Origin: Rhodobacteraceae bacterium M382
GTDB lineage: Bacteria; Pseudomonadota; Alphaproteobacteria; Rhodobacterales; Rhodobacteraceae
Assembly (NCBI GenBank): GCA_025141015.1
Contig: CP081100.1
Span: 117,258 to 181,257, forward strand
Length of the DNA: 64,000 bases
Direction: 5' to 3'
Shown here: positions 33,951-42,015 of the stretch, piece by piece
Layout: each line of letters begins with the position of its first letter
Position numbering within the stretch: the first letter of the stretch is position 1
The notes under the pieces: generated by a model
Databases searched by the model: none
The model's input: only the letters and a program-made list of their open reading frames with translations
Told to the model about the DNA's origin: nothing
Program-made: the position numbers and the translations under genes

Positions 33951-34463
33951 CAATGACACAAACAGCAGCTCGAACCAGATCAATTGCACATTCGGTTGCT
34001 GCCAGAGACTCCTAATTCAATTTCTGACATGAGGCGACAGATCTGCCCCTCTGTTTGGCGCTGTCAGATCACAACGCAATCAAAGTGTACCAGATTGATT
34101 TGGAATGGAAACCGCCAGATGAGCGCGCCATATGGCTCCTGCGGTCTGGACACTATGCCCTGGAGTGGCAGCAAATTCCGCAGATGTAGAATCCGACCCC
34201 AGTATCAAATCACGAGCCGATCGCTCTGCCCCTTGAACACCCGCAGACACTTCCGCTCAGGCACCAAACAAAACAGGCCTTCCTCTTGCCGGGATCGTCC
34301 ACGGCCAAACGACAAGCGGCAGTTGGTTGCAGTCCTGATCACGATCCCGGGCATGAAGCATTCGCTGTGGCGGGCGATCGGCACAGACGGTGATATCCTC
34401 GACGGTTACATCAAATCCGACGAAATCCAAAGGTCTCGCAGCGTTTTCCCGACGCTTGATCGC
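33951..34463. other. Gene-poor region holding a transposase remnant
   Basis: Between the PpiC-like gene and the end of the ABC operon there is no intact gene. An open frame of 195 codons spans it on the plus strand, but its first part has no recognisable domain. Its last part resembles a fragment of an IS6-type transposase, listed separately. Confidence 0.5.
34302..34450 (+). pseudogene. Decayed IS6-family transposase fragment
   Basis: A short translated stretch, ending in the segment KHSLWRAIGTDGDILDGYI, fits the LWRAVDxDGxVLD core of IS6/IS26-type DDE transposases. The preceding DKRQLVAVLITI fits the position of the usual D-x-W-x-x-D-E-V-x-I strand, but the catalytic Asp-Glu pair is lost. 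No start, no C-terminal half and no terminal inverted repeats are seen. It marks an old insertion at the boundary between the HupE/PpiC genes and the metal-type ABC operon. Confidence 0.45.
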
Positions 34464-35258
34464 TCATTCATGACCGCCTTCATTGGCCATTGCGTCACGC
34501 AGCGCATCGCCAGCAAGGTTGATGGTGAGAACACAGATGACAACTGCAAACCCTGGCCAAATCATCTGTAGAGGGGTCGAGCGCATATGCACGCGCGCGT
34601 CCAATAACATCGCACCCCACTCGGGGTTCGGGGGTTGGACACCAAAGCCGAGAAACCCAAGCGCAGAGATGCCAAGGATCGCGCGGGCAAACATGCCGGT
34701 CCAGACAACGGCGAGCGATGGGATCAGCGACGACAGGTAATGCCACAGCGCAATAGACCACCCGGGCAACCCGGCCAAACGGGCTTGCACCACATATCCG
34801 CGGCTTTGAACCGACAGACCGATGCCCCGGGCCACGCGGGCATAACGCATCCAGCCTGTGACGCTGAGGGCAAAGATCAGGCTCCAGGTCCCCGCACCCA
34901 TAAGCCCCGCGATGACCACGGCCGCCACAAGTTCAGGAAATGCCAGGAAGGTATCGGTTGCGCGCATCAACGACCAATCCGCATACTTGCCGCCAAGCGC
35001 TGCCATCAGGCCGATTGACGTCCCAATGAAGAGGCTCAGAAGCGAGATCAGGAACGCCAGCCCCAAGGACCACCGCGCACCAAAAAGCAACCGCGACAGG
35101 ACATCCCGCCCAAGCGCGTCTGTACCCATCGGGAACGTCGCATTTGGGCGGGAAAGACGGTTTGGAATGTTGATCGCCGCGGGGTCATATGGTGCAAGCA
35201 GCGGGCCAAGAACCGCAAGAGCGACAAGACCTGTGGCGACGATCACTACGCTACGCAT
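34464..35258 (-). CDS. ABC transporter permease (DppC/NikC type)
   Basis: 264 residues with about six membrane helices. It has the family entry motif HPMGTD-like region (FPMGTDALGRDVLSRLLFGARWSL, about 43-66) and the EAA loop in GYVVQARLAGLPG. It is the second permease of a peptide/opine/nickel-class importer and should pair with the NikB-like subunit encoded just upstream, with which it overlaps by eight bases. ATG 35258 was preferred over TTG 35270. It is the last gene of the eight-gene operon; the transposase remnant begins right after it. Confidence 0.9.
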   Translation of the reverse strand: MRSVVIVATGLVALAVLGPLLAPYDPAAINIPNRLSRPNATFPMGTDALGRDVLSRLLFGARWSLGLAFLISLLSLFIGTSIGLMAALGGKYADWSLMRATDTFLAFPELVAAVVIAGLMGAGTWSLIFALSVTGWMRYARVARGIGLSVQSRGYVVQARLAGLPGWSIALWHYLSSLIPSLAVVWTGMFARAILGISALGFLGFGVQPPNPEWGAMLLDARVHMRSTPLQMIWPGFAVVICVLTINLAGDALRDAMANEGGHE

Positions 35259-36189
35259 CTTCGGTTCCAATCCGGGGGTCGATGGCGCGATAGATGATGT
35301 CGGTCAGCAGATTTACCACGACAAAGACAAGAGCGGTCAAAACGACGACAGCCTGCACATGCGGGAAGTCCCGCGCAGTGATCGCGGTGACCAAAAAGGT
35401 GCCCAGACCCGGGCGGCCAAAGATGACCTCAACCAGCACCGCCCCTTCGAGCAAGAAGGCCAGTTCGAGCCCAAAGACTGTGACGACAGGTATCGCGGCA
35501 TGGGGGGCAATGTGGTCTAGTGCCACTGCTTTGCTTCTGACGCCACGCCGACGGATCGCAGGCAGAAAAGGCTGGCCTCTGGCCTCAAGGATGCTCGACC
35601 GGATGATCCGGGTCAGCGAGGCGGCGACACCGAGGCCCAACGTAACCGCGGGCAGGACTGCATGGACCGGTGTCCGCGCACCCATGGCAGGAAGCCATCC
35701 GAGCTGAACAGCAAACAGCAAGATCAGCAAAAGCCCAAGCCAATAGGCCGGGATCGCGGCACCAAGTGATGCGATCGCAACTGCGCCCCGATCCAACAGC
35801 CCGCCCGGACGTTTGGTGGCAAGGATCGCGAGCGGCAGCGAAGTTGCAAGACCGATCGCCAACCCGGCCAGGGCCAGCGGGAAGGTATAGGTTATGGCCG
35901 CCCAAAGGTCGGGCCAGACAGGACGACCCGTTACCGCAGAATAGCCGAAATCGAGCCTAATCAACGGGCCAAGCCATGCCCAAAAGGCTTGCCAAAAGCT
36001 CGTGTTCAATCCGACCTCCTCGCGGACCTGATCGATCACGTCTTCGGTCAAGAGCGCGTCGAAGCGGGCCATGGCAATGGTTTGTGCGGGGTCACCGGGT
36101 GCATTCCAAAGCAGCGCAAACGTCAGAACCGCTGTCCCCGACAAAACGACGACTACGCGCAGCGCCAGGCCGCCAATTGCTTTGATCAT
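35251..36189 (-). CDS. ABC transporter permease (DppB/NikB type)
   Basis: 312 residues, about six membrane helices, with the NikB/DppB architecture: a first helix, a periplasmic loop with the VREEVGLNTSFWQAFWAWLG segment, LDFGYSAVTGRPVWPDL, and the late GLELAFLLEGAVLVEVIFGRPGLG motif typical of this class. The ATG overlaps the stop of the ATPase gene as ATGA. It forms the membrane channel with the DppC/NikC-type subunit. Substrate not known; gene context suggests a metal complex or metallophore rather than peptide. Confidence 0.9.
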   Translation of the reverse strand: MIKAIGGLALRVVVVLSGTAVLTFALLWNAPGDPAQTIAMARFDALLTEDVIDQVREEVGLNTSFWQAFWAWLGPLIRLDFGYSAVTGRPVWPDLWAAITYTFPLALAGLAIGLATSLPLAILATKRPGGLLDRGAVAIASLGAAIPAYWLGLLLILLFAVQLGWLPAMGARTPVHAVLPAVTLGLGVAASLTRIIRSSILEARGQPFLPAIRRRGVRSKAVALDHIAPHAAIPVVTVFGLELAFLLEGAVLVEVIFGRPGLGTFLVTAITARDFPHVQAVVVLTALVFVVVNLLTDIIYRAIDPRIGTEDA

Positions 36190-36911
36190 GCCGCGTCCTC
36201 GAGCGCACCAAGCGAGATTGCGGCATCCCGCAAGGCGCGGGAATAGGGCGATCGCGGATTCAGTGCGAAGGTTTTGGCATTTGCAGTCTCTTCGACCCGC
36301 CCGGCCTTTAACACCACGACCTGATCCGCGTGGGCGATCGCATAGCCAATGTCATGGGTGACGATCAGTGCGGCAAATTCTTCTTCGCTTTGGAGACCTG
36401 AAATCAATTGCGCCGTGTGTTTCTGCGTCACCGCGTCGAGCGCTGAAAGGGGTTCATCAAATAACACAAGAGGTGGTGCGGCAATCAGGGCGCGCAGAAT
36501 GCCAGCCCTCTGCGCTTGACCAATGGAGACTTGATCGGGACGGCGCTCCAGCAGGTCGAGCGGCAGTTCCAACCCTGCACAAAGCCGCTCTAACCGACCT
36601 TCTGTTAATGCAATCCCCTGCGCCACAACCGGCTCCATCACAGACCGTCGCAGGCTGAGCGCTGGATTGAAGGCGGCACGCGGCTCTTGCATGACCAATG
36701 CGGGGCGGGCGGCACGTATCGGTTTGCCGTGCCATGTGATCTCGCCCGCCGAGGGTTTCAACAGGTTCAAGATTGCGGCGATCAATGTGGATTTACCAGC
36801 TCCACTTTCGCCAACCACCGCGAGTGTTTCACCCTCATTCAAGGACAACGAGATGTCCTCCAACGTGACGTGCGATCCACGTTTCACCACAAGGCCATTC
36901 ACCTTCAACAC
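36186..36911 (-). CDS. ABC transporter ATP-binding protein (DppF/NikE type)
   Basis: About 241 residues. Walker A GESGAGKST lies near residue 34, a Q-loop follows (MQEPRAAFNP), the signature is weak but placed correctly (VSIGQAQRAGILRAL), and Walker B is LVLFDEPLSALD with a switch histidine in IVTHDIGYA. GTG 36911 is preferred: it is preceded by GGATGG and yields the normal start MLKVNGLVV. A TTG at 36926 is also possible. It overlaps the preceding ATPase gene by seven bases. The signature reads SIGQAQR instead of LSGGQ-like, a mild deviation. It is shorter than DppF (about 330) because it lacks the C-terminal oligopeptide extension. Confidence 0.85.
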   Translation of the reverse strand: MLKVNGLVVKRGSHVTLEDISLSLNEGETLAVVGESGAGKSTLIAAILNLLKPSAGEITWHGKPIRAARPALVMQEPRAAFNPALSLRRSVMEPVVAQGIALTEGRLERLCAGLELPLDLLERRPDQVSIGQAQRAGILRALIAAPPLVLFDEPLSALDAVTQKHTAQLISGLQSEEEFAALIVTHDIGYAIAHADQVVVLKAGRVEETANAKTFALNPRSPYSRALRDAAISLGALEDAA

Positions 36912-37588
36912 GGCAGCGCCATCCAATTTCGATGCGCTGAAAGGGCTTTGGCTGCCCGCGTCTTTGGTCGTTCCAATATCTCCTTGGTCCGCCCTTGTTC
37001 GACCAAATGTCCAGAGTCCATCACCATCAGTCTTTCGACTCGCCGTGCAACAAGGCCAAGGTCATGGGTGATCAGGATCATTGCCGTGTCTTTACCATCC
37101 AAAAAACCGCCGAGGAGTTCCATCGTTGCAGCGGCCACAACTGGATCAAGCGCAGAGGTGGGTTCATCCAGCACAATCAGATCTGGGTCGCCGAGCAGGG
37201 CCATGGCAATGACGAACCGCTGTTGCATACCCCGGCTCCAGCTCCAAGGACGTTTGCGCAGATCACCCCCTTCAATCTTCAGCGCGACAAACAGCGCTGC
37301 CTGATCCGCACGATCAGGCGCGAGCCCCAAGGCCACTTCCGCCTCGCGCCAATGAAACGCCATGGAACGCAACGGATCGAGCGCTTCCTCCGGGCTTTGC
37401 GGCACGTGGGCAACGCTGTGACCCTGCGCGCGCAGATCGTCGATCAGCGCGTGTCCGAGCGTAGATTTTCCTGAGCCAGAGGACCCGACGAGACCGATGC
37501 GGTCCCGCAATGGGATATTCAGCGAAGTGGAATGGAGAATGGTCCGGCCCGAGCGCACTGCGGTTAGGCCGGTTACGGTCATTGTCAT
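36905..37588 (-). CDS. ABC transporter ATP-binding protein (DppD/NikD type)
   Basis: 227 residues with Walker A GSSGSGKST (about 35-43), a Q-loop in VPQSPEEALDP, signature WSRGMQQRFVIAMAL, Walker B LIVLDEPTSALD and switch histidine in LITHDLGLVARR. It is compact, without the C-terminal extension and Fe-S cluster cysteines of full-length DppD. ATG 37588 overlaps the binding-protein stop (ATGA). It pairs with the other ATPase to drive the importer. Confidence 0.88.
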   Translation of the reverse strand: MTMTVTGLTAVRSGRTILHSTSLNIPLRDRIGLVGSSGSGKSTLGHALIDDLRAQGHSVAHVPQSPEEALDPLRSMAFHWREAEVALGLAPDRADQAALFVALKIEGGDLRKRPWSWSRGMQQRFVIAMALLGDPDLIVLDEPTSALDPVVAAATMELLGGFLDGKDTAMILITHDLGLVARRVERLMVMDSGHLVEQGRTKEILERPKTRAAKALSAHRNWMALPC

Positions 37589-39108
37589 TCGCTCAGCTTC
37601 GTCTCGTGCGTGATCCAGTAGGTTTCGGTTGGATGCACCTGATAGCCGGTCAAGCCGGCGACGCCCACATTCGTCTGGCTTACGTGGAAAACGGGGATCA
37701 GGGCGACCTCAGACGCAATGATCTCCTGCACCTCGTCATAGATCGCCTTGCGCTTTTCATGCTCGAAGGTCAGGCGACCTTGGTCCAGCAGCTCGTCAAG
37801 GCGCGTATTGGCAAAGCTTCCAGAATTGGAACCTCCGTCAGACTTCAACAAGGTTTCCAGCACTGCACCCGGGTCACCCTGGGGTGTCGTTACCCACGCT
37901 TGCAAGAAGAGATCAGCCTCGCCCGCTACAATCGCATCATTGCTCGCGCCCCATTCGCCCACCGTAATATTGGCCTTTACGCCGATTGCAGCAAGAAAAG
38001 CTTGGGTCAGCTCAGCCGTCGGCGGCAACGCCGCACGCGACGAATAGGTGACGATGTCGATCTCCAGCGGAGCGCCCTCCAGCATCCATGTGCTCCCTTC
38101 CTTGACCGCGCCCGCCTCGGTGAGCAGCGCTTCGGCTTTGGCGGGATCATAGGTGGCAGGAAGATCTGCGGCCCAAACTGTGCCCTTGGGGTAGACCGTC
38201 CCTGCTGGAACACCACCGACGCCGGACAAGGCCGCTTCGACGATACCCTGACGATCAATTGCATAGGACACAGCCTGACGGATCAGTGGGTTGGCCATTG
38301 GCCCGCTTGTCGCGTTGACGGTGTAGAAGTAAAGCCGTGCCGTCGGTGCGGAAAAGCCCTGCGCTCCGGTTGCCCTGATCCGGTCAAAGTCAGTTTCGGG
38401 ATAGTTGATGACCAGATCAACTTCGCCTGCCTCAAAGGCCAGTGCGGCCGTGGCCGGGTTCGCGGTGGCGACGACGCGAACTTGTTCCAAGCCGGGCATA
38501 CCCTTCCAATAGTTGGCGTTCGCTTCCACGCGGTAAAGCTGTTCTGGCACCGCCTCCTTGAACACATACGGTCCCGTGGCATTGATCGGAAACGCCTCAG
38601 ACGGAGTGCCCAGGATCGCAATTGCGGGCTCGGACAGGGTCCAGGGGAAGGCGGCGTTCGGGCTGTTTGTCTCGAACACGACGATTGTGTCTCCGTCCGT
38701 CGACATGTCGGCCAGATCAAGCAGCTTTGCGCCCCGAGCGTTATGACCTGCGTGGGTTTTGTCCGAGATCGGTGCAATCGCATCAATGACTGCCTGCGCC
38801 GTCACCGGAGAGCCATCGTGGAAGGTCACACCCTTGCGCACAGTCACGCGCCATGTAGTGGGCGATGATTGGTCGATCGCTTCTGCCAGACGCGGGTAGA
38901 GGTTCATATCATAGTCGATCCCCATTAGCGTTTCGGTCACGCCAGTCTGGTTTGACATCCAGCCGTTGTAGCTGGCACGCGGATCGGGAACTTCGGCTGT
39001 TGGCCCGAAGCCAACGGAGATGGTGAGGCTGCCCTCTTGGGCTGTAGCGGGCAGAGCCATGCCAAGGGCAAGTGCTGCGGCACAGGCGAGCCGTGAATAG
39101 AACGACAT
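37585..39108 (-). CDS. ABC transporter substrate-binding protein, family 5 (nickel/peptide/opine type)
   Basis: 507 residues with a signal peptide (cleavage near ATAQEG, ~residue 24). It has the SBP_bac_5 features: WRVTVRKGVTFHDGSPVTAQ, FEAGEVDLVINYPETDFDRI, ANPLIRQAVSYAIDRQGIVEA and AIGVKANITVGEWG. The binding pocket cannot be read by eye; histidines typical of a NikA nickel site are not obvious. ATG 39108 is used because AAGGAA sits six bases before it; an ATG at 39114 would leave no spacing. It starts the transporter half of the operon and follows the DUF6525 gene by 11 bases. Confidence 0.9.
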   Translation of the reverse strand: MSFYSRLACAAALALGMALPATAQEGSLTISVGFGPTAEVPDPRASYNGWMSNQTGVTETLMGIDYDMNLYPRLAEAIDQSSPTTWRVTVRKGVTFHDGSPVTAQAVIDAIAPISDKTHAGHNARGAKLLDLADMSTDGDTIVVFETNSPNAAFPWTLSEPAIAILGTPSEAFPINATGPYVFKEAVPEQLYRVEANANYWKGMPGLEQVRVVATANPATAALAFEAGEVDLVINYPETDFDRIRATGAQGFSAPTARLYFYTVNATSGPMANPLIRQAVSYAIDRQGIVEAALSGVGGVPAGTVYPKGTVWAADLPATYDPAKAEALLTEAGAVKEGSTWMLEGAPLEIDIVTYSSRAALPPTAELTQAFLAAIGVKANITVGEWGASNDAIVAGEADLFLQAWVTTPQGDPGAVLETLLKSDGGSNSGSFANTRLDELLDQGRLTFEHEKRKAIYDEVQEIIASEVALIPVFHVSQTNVGVAGLTGYQVHPTETYWITHETKLSE

Positions 39109-39119
39109 GAGCATTTCCT

Positions 39120-39392
39120 TCAGGTCATTGAGTTGAGTTTGAAAGCAGTGGATTGTCGATCACGGGCCAATGTGCGGGCTTCGGCAAGGGTGAGCGATTG
39201 AAGCGCTTCTTCCGCTGACAACCCTTTGGCCCGCGACTTGGACCAAATGCGGCGAACGGAGGCAGGAGACCACGGCAAGGCCGCCCGAGCGACCCATTGG
39301 CGAACTGGTGCAGGCAATCCGTCAAAGGCATCCATAGGATCACCGGAACGCCTTTTGCGACGCAGGCTGCTTTGTCCGAGATTGCGGTTCAT
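39120..39392 (-). CDS. DUF6525 family protein
   Basis: 90-residue basic protein. It matches what I know of the rhodobacterial DUF6525 family: an NLGQSSLRRKRRSGDPM start, a conserved LPAPVRQWVARAALPWSPASVRR core, and an AEARTLARDR end. No function is established. It overlaps the DUF1826 gene by four bases (ATGA) and precedes the binding-protein gene by 11 bases, so it is firmly in the operon. The strong positive charge suggests nucleic-acid or membrane-surface contact, which is speculation. Confidence 0.75.
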   Translation of the reverse strand: MNRNLGQSSLRRKRRSGDPMDAFDGLPAPVRQWVARAALPWSPASVRRIWSKSRAKGLSAEEALQSLTLAEARTLARDRQSTAFKLNSMT

Positions 39393-40024
39393 TCGGCCGT
39401 TTCCAGATCAAAGATCGGGTCAAGAACGAGCACAAGGCGGGTTTCACCCGTCCCCTCAATCGGAGGTGAGCGATGCAACAGACCCATCTCTGGTTTTGGC
39501 GGCCAACGCGTCCCGCGCAACAAAATGGGTGCGCCGGTTGGAACGGTGAAAATATGCTCAGGCTCTTTACCACTCACGGATGTTCCGTATTGCGTGCCCG
39601 TCCCGCGATAGGTGCACACCAGCCTGCCCATGATCGCATCAAGGTGGAACTTTCGGCAGGCGTTTGTTGCAACAGCTTCGAGCCTGAGTTGAAGATAGGC
39701 GGATTGCATGAGATCGGAAAAGCGCTGAGCCAGACTGGCGATATCATCAATCAGCCAGTCGCACTGTTGTCCCTTTGGCATTCCAGCGATATCGCAAAGA
39801 TGCTGGGCCGTTTCGCCGACTGCGTTTGCCAGCACTACAACCCGCCCGCAGGGCAGAGTGTCCGCGTCCAGCCCGGCAAGCCATGAAATGGCATCGGGCG
39901 ACGCCGCACGATCCCAAAGCGTGGCTGCGCAGGCCGAATCACGAAAGCTCTCCAAGCCTCTTGCGTCGCGCACAACGCTGACGCCAGCAGGCTGATCAGC
40001 TGATATCGATGTCGCGATGTTCAT
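39389..40024 (-). CDS. DUF1826 family protein
   Basis: 211 residues, cytoplasmic, no signal peptide. The pattern is that of DUF1826: a central [23 protein letters not shown] segment (about 126-146), [18 protein letters not shown] and a final [19 protein letters not shown]. His and Asp of FHLD together with the late HRSPP histidine look like a metal-binding or 2-oxoglutarate-dioxygenase-like set, but this is not established. The gene overlaps both neighbours by four bases. DUF1826 proteins commonly sit next to COG0523 GTPases, as here, and the pair is linked to zinc homeostasis in other proteobacteria. Confidence 0.82.
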   Translation of the reverse strand: MNIATSISADQPAGVSVVRDARGLESFRDSACAATLWDRAASPDAISWLAGLDADTLPCGRVVVLANAVGETAQHLCDIAGMPKGQQCDWLIDDIASLAQRFSDLMQSAYLQLRLEAVATNACRKFHLDAIMGRLVCTYRGTGTQYGTSVSGKEPEHIFTVPTGAPILLRGTRWPPKPEMGLLHRSPPIEGTGETRLVLVLDPIFDLETAE

Positions 40025-41235
40025 GCGGCATCCTCGACGCGCCGCCAGCCCGGGAACGGGTCGGGCATATCGAGCGGCAAGGCACCGGGCCCGGTAGCCA
40101 ACACAGATGGAACAAGGCAGGCGTCAAGTTTGACCTTAAGAGCAGACCAATCGATGCCCGATCCAATGAACACCAGCTCCTGCCGACGGTCGCCCCATGG
40201 CTCCTGCCAATGCTGCTGCATGTACTCACGCGCGGATGCGTGATCAGGCCAACGCTCTTTGGGGACATTGGCCCACCAGGTACCAATCGGTTTGACACTC
40301 GACAGTGATCCAGCAAGCGAGAACTCTGCGACCCATTCGGGGCGCGTGGCGATCCAGAAGTGGCCCTTGGCGCGGATCACGCCAGGCATATCGCCGTTCA
40401 GAACCGACAGGATCTTCTCAGGGATAAAGGGCTGGCGTGCACGATAGACATAGGAAGTCACACCGTATTCTTCGGTCTCCGGCACGTGATCTGCAAAACC
40501 GTAAAGCTCTTTGGCCCACATCGGATGCTCATGCGCCTTGTCGAAATCGAAAAGACCTGTGTCGAGAATCTTCTCTGCCGCAACCTGTGAATGATTGGCC
40601 TCGATGATCTCGGCATCGGCGTTCAGGCTGCGTATGATCTTGCAGGCTGCATCCACCTGTGCCTCAGACGCATCAGCGACCTTATTCAGGATCACCACAT
40701 CGGCAAATTCCATTTGGTCAGTCAGCAGATGTACCAGCGTCCGTTCATCCTCATCCCCCATGACTTCACCGCGGTCACGCAGGAAATCGTGGCTGGAGAA
40801 GTCGTTGAGCAGGTTCACCGCGTCGACGACCGTCACCATCGTATCCAACCGGGCAACATCAGATAGGCTGTTACCGGACTCGTCCCGAAAATCGAAGGTG
40901 GCAGCAACAGGCAATGGCTCGGAAATTCCGGTGCTTTCGATCAGCAAATAGTCAAACCGTCGTTCGGCCGCCAACCGACGTACCTCATCCAAAAGGTCGT
41001 CACGCAACGTGCAGCAGATGCAGCCGTTTGACATCTCGACCAACGTCTCATCCGTGCGGCTGAGTTCGGTGTCCGCGCGTACCAGGTCCGCATCGATGTT
41101 GACCTCGGACATGTCATTGACGATGACCGCAACGCGTCGTCCTTCACGATTGTTGAGCACGCGGTTCAGCAGGGTGGTTTTGCCCGCACCTAAAAATCCG
41201 GACAAGACGGTGACGGGAAGTCGAGTATCTGGCAT
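40021..41235 (-). CDS. COG0523 GTPase, probable zinc metallochaperone (ZigA/ZagA-like)
   Basis: 404-residue G3E GTPase. Motifs: Walker A GFLGAGKT (13-20), the metal-binding CxCC in [10 protein letters not shown] (71-80), Walker B region [11 protein letters not shown], the NKVAD base-specificity motif, and a C-terminal CobW_C domain ([15 protein letters not shown] to the GIDWSALK segment). Such proteins transfer zinc or another metal to target enzymes using GTP. ATG 41235 starts the operon; DUF1826, DUF6525 and an ABC importer follow in unbroken overlap. The divergent gene encodes an Rrf2 regulator. The metal is not shown by the sequence; zinc is the most common case. Confidence 0.9.
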   Translation of the reverse strand: MPDTRLPVTVLSGFLGAGKTTLLNRVLNNREGRRVAVIVNDMSEVNIDADLVRADTELSRTDETLVEMSNGCICCTLRDDLLDEVRRLAAERRFDYLLIESTGISEPLPVAATFDFRDESGNSLSDVARLDTMVTVVDAVNLLNDFSSHDFLRDRGEVMGDEDERTLVHLLTDQMEFADVVILNKVADASEAQVDAACKIIRSLNADAEIIEANHSQVAAEKILDTGLFDFDKAHEHPMWAKELYGFADHVPETEEYGVTSYVYRARQPFIPEKILSVLNGDMPGVIRAKGHFWIATRPEWVAEFSLAGSLSSVKPIGTWWANVPKERWPDHASAREYMQQHWQEPWGDRRQELVFIGSGIDWSALKVKLDACLVPSVLATGPGALPLDMPDPFPGWRRVEDAA

Positions 41236-41340
41236 CTATGATCTCCAACGCGTGCAATAACGATCACGCAACTTACGCAGTTACTAGACTAATGCAACTA
41301 CAATTGTTACGTTTGGTCACGATATGGAGAAACTTTGCGC
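41236..41340. promoter_or_regulatory. Divergent control region of the COG0523 operon and Rrf2 gene
   Basis: 105 bases with an AT-rich centre (about 41278-41325) that includes the palindrome ACAATTGT and the flanking AACTA and TTACGTT. A clear Zur-type box could not be found. The region should hold both promoters and, probably, the Rrf2 site. Confidence 0.45.
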
Positions 41341-41769
41341 ATGAAGCGGAACAGTCGCCTATCTCTCGCCCTGCACACGCTCAGCCACATGGCGGGTGAT
41401 CCCGACCGCGTGCGAACTTCCGCAGATATTGCCGATCACGCCGGAACGAATCCCGTAGTCGTGCGCCGTGTTCTTGGGAAGCTCAGGGAAGCAGGTCTAT
41501 TGGTGTCGGAAAAAGGACATGCGGGTGGGTGGCGTTTGGCCAAACAGGCCCGCGGCATCACGCTCGCAGATGTCTACCTGGCGTTGGATGAACGGCTTGT
41601 ATCAGGAAGCGACAGTGACGCCGAGCCTTCGCATTGCAGCGTCGAAACAGACCTACAAACGCGCGTTGCCGAAGTCCTCGAAGAAATAGAAGAGAGCCTC
41701 GTGCAACGTTTGCGCGAAACGTCGATCACCGATGTTCATCCAAAGTCATGCAGCTATTGCGACAACTGA
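41341..41769 (+). CDS. Rrf2-family transcriptional regulator
   Basis: 142 residues. The winged helix-turn-helix of the Rrf2 family is clear (SLALHTLSHMAGDPDRVRTSADIADHAGTNPVVVRRVLGKLREAGLL, then the GHAGGWRLAKQARGITLADVY wing). Three cysteines occur: Cys99 (SHCS) and Cys137/Cys140 (SCSYC) at the C-terminus. They are not spaced like the IscR cluster ligands, but could bind a metal or react with oxidants. ATG 41341 is chosen; a TTG at 41335 lies closer to GGAGA and is possible. Position suggests that it controls the divergent metal-type operon, in place of the Zur protein that governs many COG0523 genes. Confidence 0.85.
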   Translation: MKRNSRLSLALHTLSHMAGDPDRVRTSADIADHAGTNPVVVRRVLGKLREAGLLVSEKGHAGGWRLAKQARGITLADVYLALDERLVSGSDSDAEPSHCSVETDLQTRVAEVLEEIEESLVQRLRETSITDVHPKSCSYCDN

Positions 41770-41819
41770 GGGCCATTCGTGGGGCCGTCAACCCGTCTCC
41801 AATTCACACCGGACAGACA

Positions 41820-41838
41820 CAGGTCCACCAAGGACCTG
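41820..41838. terminator. Hairpin between the Rrf2 gene and the amidohydrolase gene
   Basis: CAGGTCC and GGACCTG form a perfect 7-base-pair stem around ACCAA, 51 bases after the Rrf2 stop. No T tract follows. The rest of the 246-base gap between these convergent genes shows no gene. Confidence 0.4.
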
Positions 41839-42015
41839 AGCAACTGCCGGAATAGACAACAAGTCTAAAGAACCCGCCGACACGTCGTTCTCAGGAACCT
41901 CTTTGCTATTGTTCAAATTGGCCAACTTTGGTCTTTGTGTTCATTGGGATGGCGCCCGGTGCCGAACTCTGGTGGAAAGTGTTCATCACCGACGCCCACG
42001 TCAGTCCTTTTGAAC

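Noticed and set aside
33984..34301. First half of a plus-strand frame of 195 codons as a real gene
   Set aside because: No signal, domain or ribosome-binding site. Only its last part resembles a transposase, and that part is degenerate.
41278..41325. A Zur box between the COG0523 and Rrf2 genes
   Set aside because: The AT-rich stretch holds the short palindrome ACAATTGT, but the surrounding bases are not symmetric and do not fit an alphaproteobacterial Zur site.
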